This document shows positions 25,563 through 34,393 of a stretch of DNA of 64,000 nt, one piece after another; position 1 is the stretch's first letter, and every line of letters begins with the position of its first letter. The notes under the pieces are model-generated. The model had not been told where the DNA came from. It searched no databases and saw only the letters and a list, made by a program, of their open reading frames with translations. Source of the DNA: Bog-159 sp035602155. GTDB lineage: Bacteria > Acidobacteriota > Terriglobia > Bryobacterales > Bryobacteraceae. The stretch is taken from the NCBI GenBank assembly GCA_035602155.1, contig DATNMW010000006.1, positions 28,608-92,607 on the forward strand, written 5' to 3'. Both the position numbers and the translations under genes were made by a program.

Positions 25563-26945
25563 TCAGCTCTCCGTCAGCGGCGCCAGCACGACCGCAAAGC
25601 AGCAGCCAGCCGGGCGCGCCTCGTAACGAAGTTCACCGCGGAAACTGCGCACAATGGCGCGCGACACGTAAAGCCCAAGGCCGGCGCCGTCCGCGCCCGG
25701 TTGAAAGGGCCGGAACAACTGCTCCGGAAAAGGCACGCCCACGCCGGTATCTTCAAACCGGATGACCACGGAGTCTTCCTCCGCGCTGGCCGCGATGGCC
25801 AGCTCCTTGCGGGGGCAGGTCTCGACAGCCCGCTGGCTGTTCCGCGCCAGATTCAGGAAGACCTGCAGCAGCCCATAGGAATCCGCCCACACCAGGGGCA
25901 GGCCCGCATCGACTTGCCAGGAGACCGACATGCCGGCCTCCCGGCAGGACGGCTCGATCAACACCCGCAACTCATCCAACACCTCGATCACATCCACCGC
26001 GATGGCTTGATCCTCCGGGGAAGCCTGCAGCTCCAGCGATGCAATCTTCTCCAGGCCTTGAATCAGCGTTTGCAGCGCCTCGAAATCCTGGTTGCCGGTG
26101 AGCCCTTCTACGCGCGCCAGATTCCTGCCTACCGCCGAAACCGCGCCGCACAGATTGCGGATCTCGTGCGACATGGCGCCCATCAGGATGCGTGTGTTTT
26201 TCAGCAGATGATTCAGGCTCAGGTCTTCGCGGTCGCGCAGATCTTCGGAAAGGTCGACGACGATGGCCGCCAGCTTGGGGCCGGAGAGCGTTTTGTAGGT
26301 GGAAAACCAGATCGCCGCCAGGAAGACTTCGCCGTCGCGCCGGTGCCCCTTGCACTGCATGCTGGTGCGGAAGGCCTGCGACCGGTGGCCGCGCGCCACC
26401 GATTCGAGCGCCGGCAAATAGTTGCGGATCGGCTCGCCGGCCAGGGGGTGCCCCGGCGCCAACAGTTGCCCGGCGGCCTGATTGGCCAGATCGATGGAAC
26501 CGGCGGAATCCACCGTAACGATGGCGGCGGGGCTCGACTCGATCAGACTCCGGATCTGCTGTTCGGCATCTTCGCGGTGCCGGATCTGTTCGGTGAGCTG
26601 CTGCAGGTGCTCCACTACCAACTGGCGCTTGTGCACCAGTTCGGAAACAAACAGGCCGGTACCGGTAAAAGCGATGCTCATCATGGCCATGCGGGTGGCG
26701 GCGTCCGCCTGTGGAAACGGACTGAACAACTCGCCGAGGACCGCGCAGCAGACACCCAATGCCCCGGTCTGCCAGCGGGACAGAAAACCGCCCGCCAGCA
26801 TGATGGGGAACAGGTACAGGAAATTCAGCGAGAAGTTCGGCTTGATGGCCCAGTCCACCGACGCGACGATGGCCACCAACGCGCCGGCGGCGGCGAGCGC
26901 GCGCGCGCGATTTTGCGGAGAGTACAACAGCGCGATATCCGGCAT
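25563..26945 (-). CDS. membrane PAS-domain sensor histidine kinase
   Basis: A 460-residue kinase from ATG 26945. Four or five N-terminal membrane helices (about residues 15-115, ARALAAAGALVAIVASVDWA, FLYLFPIMLAGGF) resemble a small integral sensor. A coiled-coil (HKRQLVVEHLQQLTEQIRHREDAEQQI) leads to a PAS domain (ESSPAAIVTVDSAGSIDLAN). The phospho-acceptor His is in MGAMSHEIRNLCGAVS. The ATP-binding motifs are FLNLARNSQRAVE (N box), VVIRFEDTGVGVP (G1) and GAGLGLYVSRAIV (G2). Partner of the NarL-type regulator downstream. Confidence 0.88.
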   Translation of the reverse strand: MPDIALLYSPQNRARALAAAGALVAIVASVDWAIKPNFSLNFLYLFPIMLAGGFLSRWQTGALGVCCAVLGELFSPFPQADAATRMAMMSIAFTGTGLFVSELVHKRQLVVEHLQQLTEQIRHREDAEQQIRSLIESSPAAIVTVDSAGSIDLANQAAGQLLAPGHPLAGEPIRNYLPALESVARGHRSQAFRTSMQCKGHRRDGEVFLAAIWFSTYKTLSGPKLAAIVVDLSEDLRDREDLSLNHLLKNTRILMGAMSHEIRNLCGAVSAVGRNLARVEGLTGNQDFEALQTLIQGLEKIASLELQASPEDQAIAVDVIEVLDELRVLIEPSCREAGMSVSWQVDAGLPLVWADSYGLLQVFLNLARNSQRAVETCPRKELAIAASAEEDSVVIRFEDTGVGVPFPEQLFRPFQPGADGAGLGLYVSRAIVRSFRGELRYEARPAGCCFAVVLAPLTES

Positions 26946-26986
26946 GTTCACATAGTTACCGGCGGCATCTTCTATTATAAGGATTC

Positions 26987-27169
26987 GTGCACAAACGCCT
27001 GCCATTCGCGCTCGGCTGTTACGCCGTGCTGGCACTGCTAGCCTGGTTCACGCTGGGCGAGACTGGTTTCTACGTCAATGGCCGGCTTGTCGAAATGCGT
27101 ACGGCAGTCTGCATCTTCCTCGGCGGCCTGACGCTCAAAACCCTGATCGCCCATAAAGCGGGCTGGTAA
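26987..27169 (+). CDS. small two-helix membrane protein
   Basis: A 60-residue frame from GTG 26987, divergent from the kinase. Two hydrophobic helices (LPFALGCYAVLALLAWFTL and TAVCIFLGGLTLKTLIAHKA) joined by a short loop. A TATTAT box lies 12-15 bases upstream. No family recognised; plausible partner of the adjacent sensor kinase because of the shared 41-base divergent region. Confidence 0.48.
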   Translation: MHKRLPFALGCYAVLALLAWFTLGETGFYVNGRLVEMRTAVCIFLGGLTLKTLIAHKAGW

Positions 27170-27299
27170 CTGCACGGTAGCAATTCGGCTTTCCCGTTTC
27201 GGTGCTCCGCATTGAAACGTGAGTCCCGAATCGAACCGCCTTACTTTTCTCTCCAGTCGAAAAACTATTGAAACTAAGGCATTTCTCCCATGTTGGACT

Positions 27300-27317
27300 C
27301 TGGTAATTGCGTTGCAT
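27300..27317 (+). promoter_or_regulatory. possible sigma-54 promoter
   Basis: CTGGTAATTGCGTTGCAT keeps the GG (-25/-24) and GC (-13/-12) pairs at the exact 12-base spacing required by RpoN, though the -24 box (TGGTAA) departs from TGGCAC. It lies 51 bases before the sigma-factor start. A bulged inverted repeat at 27328-27350 (GTGCCGGA/TCCGGTCAC) follows. Confidence 0.3.
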
Positions 27318-27367
27318 TCTACTGTGTGCCGGAAGTAATCCGGTCACAGCAAATAGGAGAATAGGAT

Positions 27368-28129
27368 ATGGGACGCGCAAATGCAACCGCACGGCAAAAG
27401 GAATCGACCGCCATGGCGGTGCGGGATCAAGTGGTTCTCGATAATCTCTCGCTGGTGAAGGCCATCGCGATCCGCGTCCATGAAAGCCTGCCTGTGCACG
27501 TGGACCTCGACGACTTGATGCATGCGGGGGTACTGGGGCTGTTCGACGCCGCTTCGAAATACAATCCCGAGAAGCAAGTCGTTTTCTCGAGCTACGCCAA
27601 GCACCGCGTGAAGGGCGCCATTCTGGATAGCTTACGCCAGCTTGACTGGGCTTCGCGCGACCTCCGCAAGCGGCAGAAGCAACTGGATTCGGTGACTCAC
27701 GCACTAATGACGCGGCTGGGACGCACGCCGACCGAGGCGGAGATCGCCGACACCTTGGGGCTGGGAATCGACCGCTGGCGCCGGGTGGCCCTGGAACTGA
27801 AGAATCTCGGACTGGTATCGGCTTCATCTTTGCGGCCGGACCCGGAAAACAGCGCACCGATTGAATTCCCCGCCGCACCGGATTCGCAACCGGATCGCAT
27901 GTGCTCCCGGCGGCAATTGCGCTCCGTCTTGGATGGCGCCATGAAAAGCCTGCCGGAACGCTACCAGAAGGTCGTATTTCTCTATTACACCGACGAGATG
28001 ACCATGAAAGAAATCGGCGCGGTGCTGGGTGTGAACGAAAGCCGCGTATCGCAGATCCATAAAATCGCCCTGGAGAAGATGGCCACCAACCTCCGTTCGG
28101 CGGGCATTCAATCGGCTGGCGCGTTTTAG
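27368..28129 (+). CDS. FliA/SigB-class sigma-70 factor
   Basis: A 253-residue group 3 sigma factor. Region 2 covers about residues 25-95 (NLSLVKAIAIRVHESLPVHVDLDDLMHAGVLGLFDAASKY, then FSSYAKHRVKGAILDSLRQLDW). Region 3 carries RLGRTPTEAEIADTLGL. Region 4 is SLPERYQKVVFLYYTDEMTMKEIGAVLGVNESRVSQIHKIAL. AGGAG precedes ATG 27368 by about 8 bases. FliA-type factors drive motility, and SigB/WhiG-type factors drive stress or development. No flagellar genes are nearby and the class cannot be settled here. Confidence 0.88.
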   Translation: MGRANATARQKESTAMAVRDQVVLDNLSLVKAIAIRVHESLPVHVDLDDLMHAGVLGLFDAASKYNPEKQVVFSSYAKHRVKGAILDSLRQLDWASRDLRKRQKQLDSVTHALMTRLGRTPTEAEIADTLGLGIDRWRRVALELKNLGLVSASSLRPDPENSAPIEFPAAPDSQPDRMCSRRQLRSVLDGAMKSLPERYQKVVFLYYTDEMTMKEIGAVLGVNESRVSQIHKIALEKMATNLRSAGIQSAGAF

Positions 28130-28142
28130 ACGGGCGTTGGAA

Positions 28143-28180
28143 GGCGGCCAATCCTGGGTGCAGCCGCCTTTTCAGGCGGC
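28143..28180 (-). repeat. two-hairpin dispersed repeat, full copy A
   Basis: Read on the minus strand this 38-base unit matches 38386-38423 at about 32 of 38 positions: a GCCGCC/GGCGGC hairpin followed by a second GGCGG-type hairpin. It sits just behind the sigma-factor gene. Confidence 0.6.
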
Positions 28181-28227
28181 CTTGACTCGGGCTACCAGAT
28201 ATGCGAACCTGAATTCAGGTTCATATT

Positions 28228-28593
28228 ATGTGGCTCCGGACTCTGCTGACAGGCATTCTGATCTGGATCGGCGGCACCCTCGGCGTGCGGCTGGCGGGAC
28301 ATTCCTTCCTGCAGCCCGGCCGCCCGCTTTCAACCCTAGCCCTGTATCTGGTCAGCTTTGTATTGATGGCTTTCCTGGTCCCCCGGATCTGCCGCCGCCT
28401 CGGCGTCGACAGGGATCTATGGCCCAGGGCGGCTACGCTCCTGATCCTTCCCACCCTCATCCTGGACCCCTTCTCCTGCGCCTTCTTCACCAGCATGTTC
28501 CCAAACCTCGACCCGGGGGCGGCGGGCGCGTTTGGCGGGTGGATGTTGATCTGTTGCGGCGGTGGAGTGGCGGGCGTGTGGCGCAAGACTTAA
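28228..28593 (+). CDS. DUF5367 membrane protein
   Basis: A 121-residue protein with four predicted helices (about 3-22, 35-54, 68-86, 97-115). GILIWIGGTLGVRLAGHSFL and LLILPTLILDPFSCAFFTSMFPNL are typical of DUF5367. The TAA stop shares its last A with the ATG of the tetR-type gene (TAATG), so both are cotranscribed and the regulator may control this gene. Confidence 0.72.
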   Translation: MWLRTLLTGILIWIGGTLGVRLAGHSFLQPGRPLSTLALYLVSFVLMAFLVPRICRRLGVDRDLWPRAATLLILPTLILDPFSCAFFTSMFPNLDPGAAGAFGGWMLICCGGGVAGVWRKT

Positions 28594-29297
28594 TGCCGGG
28601 ACCGGCCCCGCCAATTCTGCGGGACGACGAAGAACTGCCCACCCCGCCCCGCCAGGCGCGCAGCCTGGCCACGCGCAAGAAGCTCCTGGAGGCGGGCCGC
28701 ATCCTCTTTGCCGAACACGGTTACCACGCGACATCCATTCAGGCGCTAGCCGCCCGGGCCGGGATGGCCGCAGGCGCCTTCTATACCTACTTTCGCTCGA
28801 AGCGGCAGCTTCTCATAGTCCTGATGAACGAGTTGCTGGAGCGCCTGCGCGATCTCGACTTGCGCCCCGGGGGCGGCGCCACCGCCAAAACCGACGTCCG
28901 CGCCAGCTTGCGCAGCTTCCTGGCCGCCGTGTTTCGCGCCGATCTGGAATACTATGGCGTGGTACGCGCCTGGCAGGAGGCCGCCCTCACCGATGCCGGG
29001 CTAGGCCAAATGCAGAAAGCCATAGAATCGTGGACCAATACGCGCATTCTGGGAGTTTTCCGGCTGCTGCATTCGCAATATCCCAACGCGCGCCGGGATC
29101 GCGATCTACCCACGTTTGCCCGCATGATGGACCGGCACTTCTGGTCGTTACTGGCGCGCGGCGCGAGCCTGCCCCGGCGGGATTTCGACCGCGAGGTCCG
29201 CATAGCCGCCGACGTCATTTATCATTACTTGTTTCGGGACCCTACCAGTCCATGGCAGAATTCACTCCCTGAAGGTCGTGGCTCCGTAACGCACTGA
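28593..29297 (+). CDS. TetR-family transcriptional regulator
   Basis: A 234-residue repressor-type protein. The N-terminal HTH reads TRKKLLEAGRILFAEHGYHATSIQALAARAGMAAGAFYTYFRSKRQLL (residues about 27-74). The remaining helical domain (YGVVRAWQEAALTDAGLG, MMDRHFWSLLARG) binds an effector. The last about 12 residues (SLPEGRGSVTH) and the stop codon come from a dispersed repeat (29263-29290), so the native C-terminus probably ended near VIYHYLFRDP. Confidence 0.86.
   Translation: MPGPAPPILRDDEELPTPPRQARSLATRKKLLEAGRILFAEHGYHATSIQALAARAGMAAGAFYTYFRSKRQLLIVLMNELLERLRDLDLRPGGGATAKTDVRASLRSFLAAVFRADLEYYGVVRAWQEAALTDAGLGQMQKAIESWTNTRILGVFRLLHSQYPNARRDRDLPTFARMMDRHFWSLLARGASLPRRDFDREVRIAADVIYHYLFRDPTSPWQNSLPEGRGSVTH
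29263..29290. repeat. dispersed repeat, copy 2, inside tetR 3' end
   Basis: CACTCCCTGAAGGTCGTGGC then TCCGTAAC. It matches 25529-25556 at 24 of 28 positions in the same orientation. It supplies the final codons of the TetR-family gene. Confidence 0.6.
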
Positions 29298-29332
29298 GCC
29301 GCACGTTAGTAAGCGATGTTTCGCCACTTCTG

Positions 29333-30247
29333 CTAGCGGTTTCCAGTAGGCTGCAGGAAAGTGCCCTCCCGGAGTTCCCGGAACGCCTCCTGGAGCTGCT
29401 CTTGGGTATTCATCACGATGGGACCATACCAAGCCACGGGCTCCTCCAGCGGTTGCCCCGAAACCAACAGGAACCGTATCCCGTCTTCCCCGGCCTGAAC
29501 CGTGAGTTCGTCTCCGCGGTCGAATAGCACCAGTGACCGGTTGTCGGCTTCCGACGGAGGCGCGGTATCCGACCATCCGACCGCTTCGGTGGGCACCGCG
29601 AGTGGGCCGGATGCATTGCAAAACTTTCCGCTCCCCGCGAATACGTAGGCGAAGGCGTGGCGTGTGGTCTCCACCGGGAGGGTCTTCCGGCGGCCAGGAG
29701 CCACCGACACATCCAGGTACATCGGGTCCGCCGCGATGCCATCCACGGGACCGGCCTTACCCCAAAACTTGCCGCAAACCACGCGCACGTGCGTGCCGTC
29801 GTCGTCCGTGATTTCAGGAACCTCGGCGGCCTTCACCTCCTGGTAACGCGGCGCAGTCATTTTGAGCGCGGATGGGAGGTTGGCCCAAAGTTGGAAGCCA
29901 TGCATGCGGCCGGCGTGGTCGCCTTTGGGCATTTCCTGGTGGATGATGCCGCTGCCCGCCGTCATCCATTGGACATCGCCGGCCGCGATCGCGCCGTGAT
30001 TCCCCATGCTGTCGCCATGCTCCACGGTTCCGGCGAGGACGTACGTGATGGTCTCGATCCCCCGGTGCGGATGCCACGGGAAACCGGCCAGGTAATCTTC
30101 CGGAACGTCGTTGCGGAAGTCGTCCAGCAACAGGAACGGGTCGAAGTCGGACGTGTTGCCGAAGCCGAAGGCGCGGCGCAGGTGCACGCCCGCGCCTTCG
30201 AGCGTCGGCTTGGATTTGATAAGCCGCTTAACGGGTCGAAGGGACAT
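29333..30247 (-). CDS. pirin-family bicupin protein
   Basis: A 304-residue bicupin. The metal site is built by FPWHPHRGIETITYVLAGTVEHGDS and TAGSGIIHQEMP, giving the His/His/His/Glu set of pirins. The C-terminal cupin carries HAFAYVFAGSGKFCN and RFLLVSGQPLEEPVAWYGPIVMNTQEQL, the usual pirin ending. ATG 30247 starts at MSLRPVKRLI; an upstream extension in the same frame lies inside the neighbouring gene. Pirins act as quercetinase-like or redox-sensing regulators. Eight bases after the dehydrogenase-like gene, so in one operon with it. Confidence 0.9.
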   Translation of the reverse strand: MSLRPVKRLIKSKPTLEGAGVHLRRAFGFGNTSDFDPFLLLDDFRNDVPEDYLAGFPWHPHRGIETITYVLAGTVEHGDSMGNHGAIAAGDVQWMTAGSGIIHQEMPKGDHAGRMHGFQLWANLPSALKMTAPRYQEVKAAEVPEITDDDGTHVRVVCGKFWGKAGPVDGIAADPMYLDVSVAPGRRKTLPVETTRHAFAYVFAGSGKFCNASGPLAVPTEAVGWSDTAPPSEADNRSLVLFDRGDELTVQAGEDGIRFLLVSGQPLEEPVAWYGPIVMNTQEQLQEAFRELREGTFLQPTGNR

Positions 30248-30255
30248 ATTCGATT

Positions 30256-31596
30256 CTATCGTCCTGAATAGCTGACGCGCCACAGGCTGTTCGATCCGTC
30301 GTCGGTCACGATCAGCGAACCGTCCTGCGCCACTGCGACCCCCACCGGCCGCCCCCATACCCCGCCGTCCGCAGTCACAAACCCGGTCAGGAAGTCCTCA
30401 TATTCGCCCTTGGCATGACCATCTTTCATCGGCACCCGGATGACTTCGTACCCCACGCGTACCGACTTATTCCAAGAGCCATGTTCGGCGGCGAAGATAT
30501 CGCCCCGGTATTCGGCGGGAAACTGACTGCCGTCGTAGAAGGTCATTTCCAGCGAGGCGTTATGCGGTTGCAGCAAGACGTCGGGCGTGATCACTTTGTT
30601 CTTCAACTCCGGATGCTTGCCCTGCTGCCGCGGGTCCTGGTGTCCGCCCATGTAATACCACGGCCAGCCGTAGAACCCTCCAGGCTGAACGTGCGTGATG
30701 TAGTCCGGCACCAAATTGTCGCCCAAAGCGTCCCGCTCATTCACCGACGCCCATAATTCGCCAGTGGTGGGATGCATCGCAATTCCCACCGGGTTGCGGA
30801 TGCCATACGCATAAATCTGCAATCCGGTGCCGTCCGGATTGAACTCCAGAATATCGGCGCGATGGAACTCCTGTGGATGCGTATCGGCATCGTCGTCATT
30901 GGAGTGCGATCCCACCGAGACAAACATTTTCTTGCCATCGCGCGTGAAGGCGATGTCCCGCGTCCAGTGTCCGCCGCCGGTGAGGCGCCCGCCGGAAGGG
31001 ATATCCGGAACGATCGTTTCCGCCGCGCCGCGCGCCTTCAGGTCGCCGTTGCGGTACGGAAAGCGCACCACCGAGCCGGTGTTGCCCACGTAGATATATT
31101 GCGGATCCGGACCCGGCGGGTAGAAGGCGATGCCAAAGGGTTGCGTCAACCCCGTGGCGAATACTTCCACCGTCTGCGCCTTGCCGTCCGCGCCGATGCC
31201 GCGCAGTACCCGGATCTGTCCCGGCTCGCTTTCCGCCACGAACAGATCGCCATTGGGCGCCCGCCGGATCAGCCGCGGATTCTGCAGACCGGTGGCAAAT
31301 TGGGTCACCGTGAAACCTGGCAAAGTCTTAGGCCAGGCATCCGCCGGCCGTGCGACCAAGTGCGGACGGTTGTCCGAAGATTTCGTTTGATACGGTTCCG
31401 GTAGGTCGGCCACTGTGATCTTGCGGATCGCGCCGGGCTGCTCGTGGCGATAGTCCGTGAACGGCGCTTGAGGCTGCTCTACGGTTGCCGCGGGGGTGCC
31501 CCCGGAAAGCAGCGGAAGCAACCTGAAACCCACCGCGAATCCCGCCGCGGCGCACAACGCGATTGCGATACGAAAGTGAGAACGAAGGGTCTTCAT
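30256..31596 (-). CDS. sorbosone-dehydrogenase-like PQQ beta-propeller protein
   Basis: A 446-residue exported six-bladed propeller. The signal peptide is about residues 7-25 (HFRIAIALCAAAGFAVGFRLL). Family motifs are NGDLFVAESEPGQIRVLRG, HWTRDIAFTRDGKKMFVSVG, GIRNPVGIAMHPTTGELWASVNERD and GGFYGWPWYYMGGHQDP, which fit the GSDH/sorbosone dehydrogenase (soluble PQQ glucose dehydrogenase-like) family. Likely a periplasmic aldose/aldehyde oxidase, substrate unknown. Directly abuts the aldo/keto reductase stop at 31597, so all three genes form one transcription unit. Confidence 0.88.
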   Translation of the reverse strand: MKTLRSHFRIAIALCAAAGFAVGFRLLPLLSGGTPAATVEQPQAPFTDYRHEQPGAIRKITVADLPEPYQTKSSDNRPHLVARPADAWPKTLPGFTVTQFATGLQNPRLIRRAPNGDLFVAESEPGQIRVLRGIGADGKAQTVEVFATGLTQPFGIAFYPPGPDPQYIYVGNTGSVVRFPYRNGDLKARGAAETIVPDIPSGGRLTGGGHWTRDIAFTRDGKKMFVSVGSHSNDDDADTHPQEFHRADILEFNPDGTGLQIYAYGIRNPVGIAMHPTTGELWASVNERDALGDNLVPDYITHVQPGGFYGWPWYYMGGHQDPRQQGKHPELKNKVITPDVLLQPHNASLEMTFYDGSQFPAEYRGDIFAAEHGSWNKSVRVGYEVIRVPMKDGHAKGEYEDFLTGFVTADGGVWGRPVGVAVAQDGSLIVTDDGSNSLWRVSYSGR

Positions 31597-32577
31597 TTAG
31601 GCCTCCACCAATGCGCCGGCTTGCGCCAATTCGTTAACTCGTTCTACATCGGCGGCGGTCAGCAACACACTACCCGCCCATGCGTTCTCGGCCGCCTGGT
31701 TTTCGTCTCGCGCGCCCACCAGTGCGTGCGTGATGCCGGGTTGCGCGAGCGTCCAGGCGATCGCCAATTGACCGTCCGAAAAGCTATACTTCCGGGCCAC
31801 CGGCTGCATTTGGTCGAGCATTTCCCTAACGCGAACGCGCGACTCGCGGCTGAACATCGGGTTGTGGCGGCGCAAATCGTCTTCCGGGAAAACCCGCTCC
31901 GGATCGATCTTGCCAGTCAGCAGTCCGTTGGCCAGCGGCGAGTATGCCAGCATCGCCATGTGGTTTTGCCCGCAATACGGCAGGTACTCGCGTTCCAAGT
32001 CGCGGTGCAACATGCTGTATTGTTCTTGCGCGGCATCCACCGGGCCCACTGCCCGATATTGCCGCACTTGGCCGACCGTGCAGTTGGAGACACCGATGGC
32101 GCGAATCTTGCCCTGCCTTTTCAATTCGAGCAGCGCGCCCATAGTCTCTTCGATCGGCGTGGTGGAATCCTGCCAGTGCGTCTGGTAAAGATCGATATAG
32201 TCCGTTTCCAGACGCCGCAAACTATGTTCGACTTCGTACCGAATCGAGTCCGCGCCGAGGTAGCGGTGAATGCGCGTACCATTTTGATCGACGAAAAATG
32301 TGCCCTTGGCTGTGTGCCATGTCAGGCCGCACTTGGTGGCGAGAATCACCTTGTCGCGGCGCCCGCGAATCGCTTCGCCCACGATGCGTTCGGAAAGACC
32401 GAGCCCGTAGGCCGGCGCCGTGTCGATGAAGTTGACACCGGCGTCGAGTGATGCATGAATGGAGCGGACCGATTTCTGCACATCGGTGCCTCCCCACATC
32501 CATCCGCCGATGGCCCACGTGCCATGCGCCACGACGGAAGCCGTAATTCCCGATTGTCCAAGAGGTCTGTATATCAT
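31597..32577 (-). CDS. aldo/keto reductase
   Basis: A 326-residue (beta/alpha)8 NADPH reductase. The catalytic tetrad is visible: Asp in GVNFIDTAPAYGLGLSE, Tyr in the same segment, Lys in VILATKCGL, and His in IDLYQTHWQD. The cofactor tail is ITHALVGARDENQAAENAWA. ATG 32577 begins MIYRPLGQSGITAS. Likely reduces a sugar aldehyde or ketone alongside the downstream dehydrogenase-like protein. Intact, unlike the AKR remnant at 33487-34317. Confidence 0.88.
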   Translation of the reverse strand: MIYRPLGQSGITASVVAHGTWAIGGWMWGGTDVQKSVRSIHASLDAGVNFIDTAPAYGLGLSERIVGEAIRGRRDKVILATKCGLTWHTAKGTFFVDQNGTRIHRYLGADSIRYEVEHSLRRLETDYIDLYQTHWQDSTTPIEETMGALLELKRQGKIRAIGVSNCTVGQVRQYRAVGPVDAAQEQYSMLHRDLEREYLPYCGQNHMAMLAYSPLANGLLTGKIDPERVFPEDDLRRHNPMFSRESRVRVREMLDQMQPVARKYSFSDGQLAIAWTLAQPGITHALVGARDENQAAENAWAGSVLLTAADVERVNELAQAGALVEA

Positions 32578-32946
32578 GCCTTCGATATCGCACTTCACGT
32601 GCCATGCGATGCCTATTGCAAGGCTTCGACTTAGAGCTGACTCGTGGGAAATGCACGCGCGACATAATTCACGAATTCACGAGATGCCGCGACTTTGACA
32701 TTCAACCTGGAACAGGGGTGAGGTGGCGCGGCCAAGTCTGGGCGGATCGTAGGCGCCAAAATAAGGGGCTGAACAGCCGACACCGTCCGCGCGCGACTAT
32801 GTTTAGTTCCAAACTTCCCAGAACGGGACTTTTAGACCCGAACTAGATCCTCAGCGGAATCGAAGACACGTCGATGTCGACTATCGTGAGTCCAATCTTG
32901 TCAAGAAATCGCCGCAGGGAGCGCTCCGCGGCTCTTGGGTGCAGGC

Positions 32947-33486
32947 TCATTTCACGGAACAGATATTCGCGAGGAGCTTTACAGGCCATCCAACAACCTG
33001 CTCGTTCCGTACTGCGCGCTGCCGCTCGGCAACCCTGAGGACCTTCCAATCACGAAGATAGTGATCGGAGCGCCATCCGTTGAGTTGCGTACCGCCGTGA
33101 AGCAGCACCTCCATCAGCCGCATCATGCGGGTGTCGTGAATTTTGATGCCGGCGACTTTGGTTTTGCCGGCCATGACCGGCAGTGCCATGCGTTGAAACA
33201 GCGGGAAGTCGACGTGCACGTTGAGGGATTGCGCTTCGAAGCCGGCGAAACGATCGTTAATGGCGACGAGTTTCCGGCGCAGGCATTCCAGGTTCTCCAG
33301 CCCCTTGTTCAGGCCCAGATCTTTCATTCGGTTGACGCACACTTCCACCCGCAGGAAGGTGCTGAACTTTTCGTACATGCGGCCCACCAGGTTCTTGCAG
33401 TAGATGCGCATGACATGGTGGCCGCGGTCGAGCTTTTCCAGCATGCTGTGCAGCTTGCCACGCAGCCGTTTGGTGACGCGCACGCT
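32947..33486 (-). pseudogene. C-terminal part of uncharacterised multi-copy protein
   Basis: From the junction at about 33486 this reads SVRVTKRLRGKLHSMLEKLDRGHHVMRIY, then YEKFSTFLRVEVCVN, GLENLECLRRKLVAINDRFAGF and SLNVHVDFPLFQRMALPV, then KIHDTRMMRLMEVLLHGGTQLNGW. I know this as the second half of an uncharacterised roughly 500-residue family, present in many copies in some acidobacterial genomes. The first half of such a gene is at 52067-52883 and ends just where this begins. The 3' tail after QLNGW is itself frameshifted (AQYGTSRLLDGL in another frame), down to about 32845. Confidence 0.7.
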
Positions 33487-34317
33487 TTCCGTATGCGTGC
33501 CCCGATTACTGTAATAATCCGCTGCCCTTTGGCCAGCACCCAGGCTATAGCCAGTTGTGCCGGAGTGGCACCCTTATCCGCGGCGAGTTGCTTCAATTCT
33601 GCGACGACCCTCTCGTTCTGTCTGAGATTCTCGCCGCTGAACCGCGGCAGTTGTGCGCGAAAGTCTCCCGATTCGGCGGGTTTCGAACCGCTCAGCAACC
33701 CTCGGGACAGGACACCATAGGCGGTCACCCCGATGCCGAGTTCCTCGAGAACCGGGAAAATCAGCGTTTCGGGGCCGCGGCTAATCATCGCGTACTCGAT
33801 CTGCAGATCGCTGATCGGCAGCACGGAATGCGCCCTTCGGATAGTTTCCGCGCCCACCTCCGACAGCCCGGCGTACCGGACGTAGCCCGCCCGGATGAGG
33901 TCGCCAATCGCCCCAATGGTGTCCTCGATCGGGACATTGGGATACAGCCTGGATGGCCGATAGATGTCGATGTGGTCCACTCCGAGCCGCTTCAGGCTGT
34001 ACGCAGCGAAATTCTTGACCGCCACCGGACGCCCATCGAAGCCGGCCCAGCCGCCGTCGGGAGATCGCAGCGCGCCGAACTTCACCGACAACAGCGCGGC
34101 ATGGCGGCGGTGTTTCAACGCCCGCCCGATAAGCATTTCATTGTGACCCGCGCCGTAAAAGTCGCCGGTGTCGAGCAGCGTCACGCCAGCGTCAAGGGCG
34201 GCATCAATGGGTGGCGATACTTTCGTCGTCGTTGGCTGCGCCATACATCCCGGACATTCCCATGCAGCCCAGCGCGATGGGGAACACTTTCAGCCCGGTG
34301 GCGCCGAGATTACGCAT
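33487..34317 (-). pseudogene. aldo/keto reductase, N-terminal part
   Basis: ATG at 34315-34317 reads MRNLGATGLKVFPIALGCMG and continues to NDDESIAT. One extra C near 34209 then shifts the frame; the rest runs IDAALDAGVTLLDTGDFYGA (catalytic Asp/Tyr), HAALLSVKFGAL (Lys), VDHIDIYRPSRL and finally QLAIAWVLAKGQRIITVIGARIRK, where homology stops abruptly. The His of the tetrad is replaced by Pro in IYRPSRL. The missing C-terminal about 40 residues are found at 52881-53003 on the other strand. Confidence 0.85.
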
Positions 34318-34393
34318 GTCAACTTGATTTTCCGAAAGCATGCACCCATCGTAATAGAACGGCGTTCGCACGCCGCGGGCGGCTTCGGCCTGC

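Noticed and set aside
27135..28151. 338-residue minus frame over the FliA-class sigma factor
   Set aside because: Arg/Pro/Ser-rich shadow; the plus strand has all sigma regions.
28137..28592. N-terminal extension of the TetR frame back to 28137
   Set aside because: It overlaps the intact DUF5367 gene in another frame; the TetR homology and the TAATG overlap place the start at 28593.
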